Source of the DNA: Volvariella volvacea V23
Taxonomy: Eukaryota; Basidiomycota; Agaricomycetes; Agaricales; Pluteaceae
DNA length: 25,445 nt
Direction of reading: 5' to 3'
NCBI GenBank assembly: GCA_000349905.1
Contig: KB722738.1
Coordinates: 2,314,757 to 2,340,201 of the forward strand
The position numbers and the translations under genes were made by a program. This document shows, one piece after another, positions 18,243 to 25,445 of the stretch (position 1 is the first letter of the stretch; each line of letters opens with the position of its first letter). The notes under the pieces are model-generated. The model made no database searches. It worked only from the letters and a program-made list of their open reading frames with translations, and had not been told where the DNA came from.

Positions 18243-20127
18243 CTACTCGCAATCGCACTCCCCGCGTTCGTTGGATTCATCGTAAATCTCCTCTGGTAGC
18301 TTGACAGCAAGCGTCACCGCCAACATTGCACAAACAAAGAAGATAGCATAGACAGCATATCCACCAAGGAGATTCCGTTCGGCCGAGAACGAATAGAGCG
18401 ACGTAGACAGCGCCGGTCCAATCGCCCGAGCGATCGACACAGTAGTCTGCGAAAGCCCGTTCGTGGCTCCCAAAGAGCGCTTATTAGGCGCCGATCCTGT
18501 GACGTACATGAAGATGCATCCTGATCCAAATGAATTTCATGACACCACTCGTCAATTACCTTCATAAAAAAAGCCTAAACCCAAAAGTCACGTATACGCA
18601 CCATACGCCATATCCATCCACGCCATCAACACCAGCACCACCGCAATCAACGCCCACACCTGGATCGTTACACCCCCATAGTGCTGCGCAACCTTGCTCA
18701 TAACCGGGAAGAGCGCAAACACGGGCATGAACATCACAATCCCCGAAACGAACACATTCCTCGGTCCAAGGGCGTTCATAATCTTCGCGAACCACAATGC
18801 TTGGTATATACCCGTCCCGGCTCCGTATGCGCCCATGACCATGCCGATCTTGGGTGGATCGAGACCGAGACCGCCGATTGAGAGGGGCATGGCGAAGAAG
18901 AGAGGGAGGAGGGAGATTACGGCGATATTGAGGAATGCGAGGGTCATATAGTTTGATACGGATAAGATGACTGGGTATGTGAGCAGTTGCCGGAGCGGGA
19001 CCGGTTCGTCTTTTGGTTTTGAGTTGGGGACGAGGGTATCATCTGATGCTTCTGATGGTGTTCGCTTCGAATGCGATTTTGTCTTTGGTATCGTCTGTTC
19101 GGTAGATGGAGACTATTTAGTCACCTCACCAGAAGGAGGAAACGAGAGGAGATGATCCGCGCTCACTTCTTTGAACAACACTAGTGTGATGAGGAAGGCG
19201 ATGAGAACGAATACAGCTGATGCTATACAAGGGAGGAAGTAGGGATACTGCTTCCAGAAGGGGTTATTGAAGTAATGGGGAAAACGTTCGTGGGGCCGTG
19301 ATAGGGTGCCGCCCAGTAGCGGTCTAGTCATCGGTTGGCCCTGTTCAGCTGAAAAAATTCACCCTTTTGAAGACACGTAAGACTTACCCAAGCGTTGCTC
19401 CCACAGACCACACAACGGGAAGGAGGGCAAAGGCTTGCGCCCGATTTGAGGGGTTTGTAAGTTCTCCTAGAACGCTCTTCATAACACCTGCCGGTGTGAA
19501 TATAGCGGTCGGCACTCCTAAGGCAAGCACTACCAAGATCCGAAGGACGTACCAATGTTCCCATTCAGGAGACCGCACAAGCAGCGACTGTGGACCTATT
19601 CAGCAATGCCTTATTACGCCCACAACGTGCAACGTACCTGATTACCAAGGTGTAGAACGTTTTTGACAGACCAAAGCACGTCATGGAAAGTGCTAGACCA
19701 CCCAATCCCGTAAGGAGGACGGGCTTCCGACCAATGTAGTCGGACAGTCTACTCCAGTGCAGGACGCACATGGCTTCAGTGATGAAGAATAGTGATTCCT
19801 ATTTGCAGTGTCATCATTGATATCATCGCAGGCCGCACAAAAAACTCACAATCAAGCCAGCATAGTACCCAACCTTGCGCTCATCCCCGCCAGTGACGTC
19901 CAGCTCGCCAATCAGCTGCCAATAAATCAGAGATGGATGGTAATCAACATGCGGGCGAGAATTACCTGATTGATGTAGGGCAGAATAGATTGGCTCGTTA
20001 CAGGCTCACAGAGTTGGAGCAATAGGATGACCCCGACTTGGAGCATGGGGAGTGGGGTCGGCTTGCGTTCCCGCTTCTGGGGAAGGAGGGCGGTTTCTTC
20101 ATTAACGGGGTCATCACGGTCGTTCAT
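18243..20127 (-). CDS. Major facilitator superfamily transporter (ZIFL/DHA1-like)
   Basis: Proton-coupled membrane transporter; substrate unknown. Eight exons on the minus strand: 20127-19966, 19915-19850, 19798-19638, 19587-19553, 19487-19388, 19323-19167, 19094-18602, 18520-18243. They sum to 1452 nt, exactly 483 codons plus stop, with all junctions in phase and GT-AG. Start chosen at MNDRDDPVNEETALLPQ, a typical soluble N-terminus before helix 1 (PLPMLQVGVILLLQLCEPV). Motif A between helices 2 and 3 is WSRLSDYIGRKPVLL. Further family signatures are CGLLNGNIG, VLGELTNPSNRAQAFALLPV with VWSVGATLGPLLGG, and MAYGCIFMYVTGSAP with SLGATNGLSQT in the C-terminal half. These resemble the plant ZIF1/ZIFL-like group and its many basidiomycete homologues. 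A hydrophilic loop (KTKSHSKRTPSEASDD) separates the halves. Appears intact. Confidence 0.9.
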
Positions 20128-20429
20128 CTCAACGGGGTATATACAACGGTTATATGAAATATGGAGTGCGGGAGAAGGAGGTGGGGAGAAATGAGATGAA
20201 GGATGACAGGAAGGCGGGACAAGTGGGGCTGGTTTATGAGGGCAAGGCAAAAAAATGATACCAGTATGGGACACCCGATGATCAGAATTCCGAAGGTCAT
20301 CATTAGTCAATAAAGCCACAGTTCATCCATGATCTTGGCTGTAAAAAGGAAGATGCGAGAAGGGGACATAAGCAGGGTGTCAGCAGTGTTCAAGAAGCTG
20401 GGACATTGGGTACTTTTGAGGGTAATGAA
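20128..20429. other. Upstream region of the MFS gene
   Basis: No gene seen. It should hold the MFS promoter. The minus-strand frame extends upstream of the chosen ATG, but the extra residues are low-complexity Pro/Ser/His and not helix-like. Confidence 0.4.
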
Positions 20430-20815
20430 TGTGTAAGAGTGGCTGCGAACGGTCAGGCACGATATTTTTTCAATTCAATCGCTTCCGCCGGCATCTACGG
20501 ACCGCATCAATTCATCACAGCCCGTCGGGCGCGCCTGATCATGTGTACCATAATCCAACTGAGCACCACCCAGGCCAGGACCTGGTGGGAGCTCATATTG
20601 TATCTCACAAGAAAAAGGAGGGAATTGGTACAGTACGAACCATATGGCAATTCACCGATCTCGTGCCGCCTTAGCGTCGGGAAGCCATTTTGCTCGGTAG
20701 CTTGAAGTCTTCTTCCTTGGCCCTCCAAAGTGCTCAAATGCTGGCAAAAGGCCTTGTCACCAATGAATTAATCAATGATGTAGAGCTACTCAAAGATGAA
20801 AGGCGGAAACGCTGA
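20430..20815 (+). pseudogene. Broken coding relic of unknown family
   Basis: One plus-strand frame runs from about 20429 to TGA 20813-20815, interrupted only by TAG at 20672-20674. Before the stop it reads DHVYHNPTEHHPGQDLVGAH, then GIGTVRTIWQFTDLVPP; after it RREAILLGSLKSSSLALQSA, MLAKGLVTNELINDVELLKDE. The text on both sides has normal protein composition and an amphipathic helix-like end, so this looks like one coding unit with a nonsense mutation. No start codon, splice site or promoter is convincing and I do not recognise the family. Confidence 0.35.
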
Positions 20816-21683
20816 TACCTATCCTTGATGCGCCACTGCCAATCTAATGGCTTGCCATCTTGATAATGGACAAATATGACAAGACGAACCCGGTAATGGA
20901 GAGGCTGAACAGGAGAGCTAGCACGTTCTAAGTCCGCTGTCAACCAATAGGGGTAGTTCCCCGTTAGCCGCTGCTCAGATGTCTAGATGTTTGCCATTAG
21001 TCCAGAGAATATCGCGGAAGGTTCTATGCTATGATCGCCCACCTAATCGTACGTCCTGCACGCATGCGAAAGGGATATTTTGGGAACGGGAAAGACAGAA
21101 TGCTCACGACCCCGAGGCAACAGGGGCGACGACCGTGGTTGTAGATCGTTCTGTAAGCTAAACTGGTCGTTATACTTACACATGTGCACGCCGTTGACGA
21201 ACAAACGCTATCCATGCACGCTACGTGCGCATATATGCACCTCTCGAGTCGATAGATGGCTCATCACGCATATAACGACATGAAGTTGCTGCCGTTAAAG
21301 TGTCACTGATAATTTCATTTGGTTATACCTGCAAGATCCTAGTAGACTCTGTCAGGTATGCCACCTGAAGTCAAAAGCTCGGTACTTACGAAAAGTTGCG
21401 CCATCTCAGGATCATGAAAGCTGAGCAAGGTCAAGTCGCGATTTCCAGTCCGTAGGGGGGTTATATGGCGTGAGAAAATCGGCCAAAGATCACGTGTTGC
21501 AGGCGTGGCCTATTGCCAGAATAGGGCCGAAATATCGCTCTCTGGTGGTTCTGGGTCACTCTTCAACACGACAAAAATACGGGACCCGATTTTTTCATGA
21601 TATCGTCAACGTAGTGACTGTGAGTAGCCACCGATTCACAAAGGGATAAGGGTGTTGACTCTTTTTTCCCTAAACTGAAGAAC
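20816..21683. other. Intergenic, upstream of CHORD-like gene 1
   Basis: No supported gene. A minus-strand stretch (YRVRLVIFVHYQDGKPLDWQ at about 20820-20890) looks faintly coding but has no context. The promoter of CHORD-like gene 1 should lie in the last few hundred bases; no clear TATA element. Confidence 0.35.
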
Positions 21684-22405
21684 ATGACAGAACGGGATAT
21701 TGAAGTTATTGACCTGACCGGGCTAAGCGACTCGGACTCCGAAGATTCAACCGAGGGCGTCAACCGGAGTGAAAATACTGAAAACCTGCGTCTCAATAAT
21801 GGCAGGGACATACCACCGTCCTCGCATGATGACCGTGACGACGATGACGAAGATGACGACGGCGACGACGGCGACTCCGAGGTGGAAATTCCACTCACGC
21901 TCGAGACAAGAGAGCACTTGAAAAATGCGATATCTAACGTGTCAGAAGCGAGATTGAGACAGGTGTTGATTGAATTAGTTGATACAGATCAGGCTGTTGA
22001 AGCTGCTCTGATGAAGGAGTTTGTGACGATTAAAAGGAAGTCTAGAGATCTGATTCCACGGTTTGAGTTTTGCTCCAATTGCGAGGCAGAGTTTGACGTC
22101 GATGGTCCGAGGAGTGAGACCGAATGCGTGTTCCATCCAGGTGAGCATTTGTGATCGAGTGTCCTTGCGATGAGCGACGTTGCTGATTGGATTTTCTTCT
22201 GTTAGGTGAGCTGGAGGTGGATGAAGATGCTTTTGTAGATTGGGACGAAGCTGCGCATGGACCTAAGGATCGTCCAGATACGCGGCGAGACTACCCAGAA
22301 AACTTCATCTGGACGTGTTGTGATCGGGATGGAACGAGTGACGGATGTGTCCAGCGGGAACACAAGGTGGCCATGCCCAGAAAGCGTCGTCGAATGGAAA
22401 GTTAA
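21684..22405 (+). CDS. CHORD-like zinc-motif protein 1, with SUMO-interaction motif
   Basis: Two exons, 21684-22140 and 22206-22405, total exactly 218 codons plus stop. The N-terminus holds EVIDLTGLSDSDSED: VIDLT (residues 8-12) followed by acidic/serine residues is a canonical SUMO-interaction motif with phosphorylatable flank. An Asp-rich tract follows (about 49-66), then a helical stretch (LRQVLIELVDTDQAVEAALM). The C-terminal half has Cys130-x2-Cys133, Cys148-x2-His151-Pro-Gly, Trp188-x-Cys190-Cys191, Gly199-Cys200 and His205, an order recalling CHORD zinc domains (HPG, W-CC, GC, H). PRKRRR at 210-215 is a likely nuclear localisation signal. A nuclear protein regulated by SUMO binding is inferred. 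Paralogous to 23049-23889, with the intron at the identical codon (His-Pro-G|G). Confidence 0.75.
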
Positions 22406-23048
22406 ATAACATTAGCATACCCTTGTAAGTCGCCACCATTCTCACTCTTGCTGAACCCCAAATAACACAACATGGATGCTCTTTGTAGAACGTCTGTTGT
22501 TAGCCTACATTGTTGATGACATCTTTAGAGGACTTTATTGTTATTCTTCATTTAACCGGCAACTTCCTCCGATCCGATTTTGTGGATGGAAGCCTGAGGT
22601 CTCCCTGCTTGGTAAACTACCAAGGTCGTTCTTCTTCGCCTCTCCCCCAGCAGAGAAGGACGGGCTTATCAAAGCCTCATCAAGGGATAAGTTCCAGGGT
22701 GCGTTTACATCAAGACCGTCAAATGACGAGACAAGGCACGACTGCGCGCGGCAGTCAAGTGCCAGCCTGAATGCCAGTCCTCGGTTGCTGTGTGATGCAG
22801 CTCGACAATGCCCTTTTGTTTTCCCCATGCGCCAACCCTTTTCCGTTATGGTCATTAGTCCCTCAAGTCACAATTCTGATGCCATGGCCGTTGTGTGTGT
22901 TCTCCGACGGCCTCTACTTAAGCCTCGTGTTATTTCGTTATGACTCTTGAATTCCATTCCACCCCATCCCGTCCTCCGAGTCCGCTGTACAGTGCGCACA
23001 CGAGCCCGTGCTGCAGTAAGAGTTACAGTATAGTACACGCTGACAAGG
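22406..23048. other. Intergenic between the two CHORD-like genes
   Basis: No supported gene; several overlapping short frames on both strands have no motif. It must contain the 3' end of gene 1 and the promoter of gene 2. Confidence 0.4.
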
Positions 23049-23889
23049 ATGCCGCACGCCGCCCAACCCCAACTCAGGGCCAGCCGATCACTGGCAGTAG
23101 CCCGGGACGGATACCTCTCCGACTCTTCATCCGCCAACGAAACCGTCCATCCGTCCCGAGCACACCTCAAAGGCCACACATCCGACCACGATCTGACGCC
23201 CACTAAACAATCCTTCTTCGACCTCCATGAATCCCTCTCCTCCCTCTCCGAACCGCGTCTCCGCGCGCTTCTGCTCTCGCTCGCAGCCAACCACCCCGAG
23301 ATCGAGCCCATGATCGTGCAGGAGCTGAGAACTCAGCCGAAAATACTGTCCAATGCGAGGACGCCGGAGGCAAAGTTGAAAAAGGAGAGAATAAGAAGGG
23401 GGTCGAGTGCTTCGAGGAAAGGGGAGAAATGTTTGACTTGTGGATTGCGCCCGAAGGTTGCGGATAAGGACAAGGAGGGGTCATGTTGTGGTGCTGGTGC
23501 TAGTGCTGGTGCCAATGCTGGTGTGAGAGCATGTCGATATCATCCAGGTTAGTTTCGCCATCCTTTTCTTATTTTCATTGTTCCTCTCCCCTGCCCTTGG
23601 AGCTTATGTACCCCTGTGGCGGCAGGCTTGCCACCAACGGGACGGGGGTAATGAGAAATCCGCTATCCCACTCCTCATCTACTGTCATCTGTACCTGATT
23701 GTCTCATTTGCTCTCCTTTTATCTTTCATAGGTGAACCTGTTGACGAAGTTTACGAATTCCTGTCAAGAACCCCAGAGGGCCGTACATTCACCGTTTTAC
23801 GAACAATCACCGCGTGGAGTTGTTGCGATCAGGACGCAAGAGCGCCTGGGTGTGCGAATGCACCCTCCCATACCTACCGCAGCTCGTAG
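23049..23889 (+). CDS. CHORD-like zinc-motif protein 2
   Basis: Exons 23049-23547 and 23732-23889 total 657 nt, 218 codons plus stop, the same length as protein 1 although the sequences differ widely. A helical segment (LSSLSEPRLRALLLSLAANH, residues ~63-82) aligns with the helix of protein 1. Zinc-type residues: Cys128-x2-Cys131, Cys146-Cys147, Cys162-x2-His165-Pro-Gly, Trp195-x-Cys197-Cys198, Gly206-Cys207, His213. The intron again splits the Gly of HPG. The N-terminus is Ser/Arg/His-rich with GYLSDSSS instead of the VIDLT motif, and there is no basic C-terminal signal. The last part of exon 2 is duplicated, inverted, at 3146-3271. Codon use shifts from C-ending to G-ending near 23330. Function unknown. 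Confidence 0.72.
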
Positions 23890-24012
23890 ATCGTGTCATC
23901 TATGGCCGCGCACTGCGGCTCACGCTTTGGTCTCGCGTGTTTTACCCACATTTGTCCTATATGACGAGCCACGTTTGTTTCGTGTTCTACTTTTGCTCAT
24001 TATCTTGAGCAC

Positions 24013-25440
24013 GCGTTACTTTCTCCCTTCTTTCTTCGAGTTTGTGCCTAGACCAGCTGAACGGTCCCAGTAGTTCGTGATACCAATCTTTCGTGTGTTC
24101 AATCCCACGTTTTCGCGATCGTTTCACTCAATCTCTTTGCTGTATATGTACTTGACTTTGTTCGACCTTCTTCCGTACATACAAATTCTTCATCAAAACA
24201 CAGATACATCTAACTGTACGCTGCTTGGTAACGGAGGGTGTAAACGACTGAACTGAGGCCATGCTATTGACAATAGCTCTCTTAGTTGCACTAGGTGAAA
24301 CTGTTGCATTGTCAACAAGCAAACATAACAAAGTCACACGAAATATAGCTACCACAGGAGGCTTGAGCCACTCAACTATTATGTCCTTGCAGAAAGGCAG
24401 TGAATTGCAACAACTTGACTCGGAATCACAACAATCCACAGAGCACTTTGTATACTGCTGCCTCCTCAATAAGCATGTCTCTCCACAGAACAGTATTGTT
24501 CAAGTTGTTATTCGAGGGAGATCCTGGACAAAGACCCTTATCAGCCTTCAGGATGATTTTGTGGAGGCTATAAAGGTGAGGTGGGTATATGATGCAAATC
24601 CACTAACCCTCGCGTTTTGAAAGGTGCGCAAGCAGTGCAAAACTGCTCTCCTTATGTTCTCACCTATTGTTTGATTAGGTGGAAGACAACAAAGTTGTTG
24701 GTGATTTTTTGGTACAGGCTAGTCTATTTATTGCTATTAATGGATACAACCAAAGGTAAGTGCAGTAGTAGTAAGTTTATGCATTTTCTGCACCATTCTA
24801 TGATATGAGTCTACTGGAATATTCAGATATAAATGGATTGGGAATCTCCAACTTATTCAGCTAATACATGACTGGAAGATTTGGATCATTTCAAATCATA
24901 CTAATTGCTATTAATTTTGGAATGTGTTGAGCTATGTATTTGTCTATTCCCAAACTCACAGTTATCCACCTATGCATAATAGATTTTAGGTGCTTGAATT
25001 TGAGGGAAAATCATTACAATGAATTTTGTAAAGTCTCTATGGTATTCCAGTTGCAATAAAATTCATGCTGCTACTTGATTATCCTTGATCAAGGATGATC
25101 CAACTGCTGGAATAAAGCTGTGGCACATGAGTGACTGACACACAGTGGCTTGCCCTCTTAAGATTGTGTCAAGACATCCAGGTGATCTTTACTACCATGA
25201 TAATTCTGGCGGGGGAATTCTGGCGGGAGAGTTTGTTCTCTGTGCTGGCACCCAGTATTCCTTCTCTTTGTGTGCATATGAAAATGATGATGCGACCATA
25301 AAGGGGGGCCCTAACTTGACCCTAATTTGATGCATTTTTGGAATTTCGCCTAGTGATCACGTTATCGCGTTATGCGTCACGCCTGACGCGTGCCACAATG
25401 TGACGTAGGGTGAGTGGCTCACCATACCGACTTCTCATTG
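24013..25440 (+). repeat. Outer repeat without the insertions (right copy)
   Basis: Uninterrupted counterpart of 272-2609. It preserves the pre-insertion sites for the left LTR-like element (near 24870) and the MITE-like element (near 24015). It ends in the same GTC.ATGAGAAGTCGG context as the left copy, next to which the left gene starts at 260; if symmetry holds, a homologous gene should start just beyond position 25445 on the plus strand. Confidence 0.8.
24261..24620 (+). pseudogene. Decayed copy of the unknown repeated domain (right arm)
   Basis: Contains STEHFVYCCLLNKHVSP, GRSWTKTLISLQDDFVEAIK and a final AF followed by TGA, where the 1-260 family member reads FWKV. It is the direct counterpart of 1985-2245. 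The ATG at 24261 is in a stretch with no other coding look, so the start is arbitrary. Probably not translated into a functional protein. Confidence 0.5.
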
Positions 25441-25445
25441 ACTTT

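Larger units (their letters stand above)
16493..25445 (+). repeat. Right arm of the large imperfect inverted repeat
   Basis: Blocks 16493-17323 and 23764-25440 match the left arm on the opposite strand; 17324-23763 (6.4 kb) has no left counterpart. Both ends of that interval fall inside genes intact here and truncated on the left, so the left arm lost the interval. The outer part (24013-25440) is the same repeat as 272-2609 without the two insertions, and ends within a few bases of the window edge. Confidence 0.85.

Noticed and set aside
21563..21898. Serine-rich minus-strand frame of 111 residues
   Set aside because: The serine run is the complement of the Asp-rich GAC/GAT tract of CHORD-like gene 1.
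272..25445. The inverted arms as ends of one giant mobile element (Starship- or Maverick-like)
   Set aside because: No tyrosine-recombinase captain, polymerase or integrase gene is present, arms are kilobases long with host genes inside, and the symmetry centre is an assembly gap.

Overview
The window looks like nuclear DNA of a filamentous basidiomycete (Agaricomycetes; a Rhizoctonia/Ceratobasidium-like fungus is my best guess, not demonstrated). The reasons are genes cut by many 45-70 nt GT-AG introns, two 34-codon CaaX peptide genes of the mating-pheromone type, and F-box and lineage-specific gene families mixed with transposon debris. A 100-N run at 13130-13229 joins two contigs.

Layout. 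1-260: 5' part of an unknown gene leaving the window on the minus strand. 272-4066: a decayed arm holding a solo-LTR-like insertion (861-1746), a MITE-like insertion (2610-3004), a tail fragment of a CHORD-like gene and a 5' fragment of a DUF4112 gene. 4468-5793: alpha/beta hydrolase (+). 6166-7792: F-box protein (-), broken by one dinucleotide. 9118-11867: formamidase (+) in 26 exons. 12492-12596: pheromone-precursor-like gene 1 (-). Gap. 13230-15816: no convincing gene. 15910-16014: pheromone-precursor-like gene 2 (+). 17114-17977: DUF4112 protein (+). 18243-20127: MFS transporter (-), 8 exons. 20430-20815: broken coding relic. 21684-22405 and 23049-23889: two paralogous CHORD-like zinc-motif proteins (+). 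24013-25445: the outer repeat seen at the left edge, inverted.

The main structural result is that the window is a quasi-palindrome around the gap. Reading outward from the gap on either side gives pheromone-like gene, DUF4112 promoter and 5' end, CHORD-like exon 2 tail, then the same outer repeat. The left side has an extra 8 kb (formamidase, F-box, hydrolase) and lacks 6.4 kb (rest of DUF4112, MFS, CHORD-like 1, most of CHORD-like 2). Either this is a real inverted duplication, or two diverged haplotypes of one locus from a heterokaryon were scaffolded head to head. Two pheromone-like genes at the centre make a mating-type (pheromone/receptor) region an attractive reading, but I see no STE3-type receptor; one could lie in the gap or outside.

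The formamidase (formamide to formate and ammonium) and the hydrolase are metabolic genes with no evident link to the pheromone-like genes. Exon models for the formamidase, MFS and both CHORD-like genes close exactly in frame, which is strong internal support. All homology statements come from reading by eye; no database search was run.
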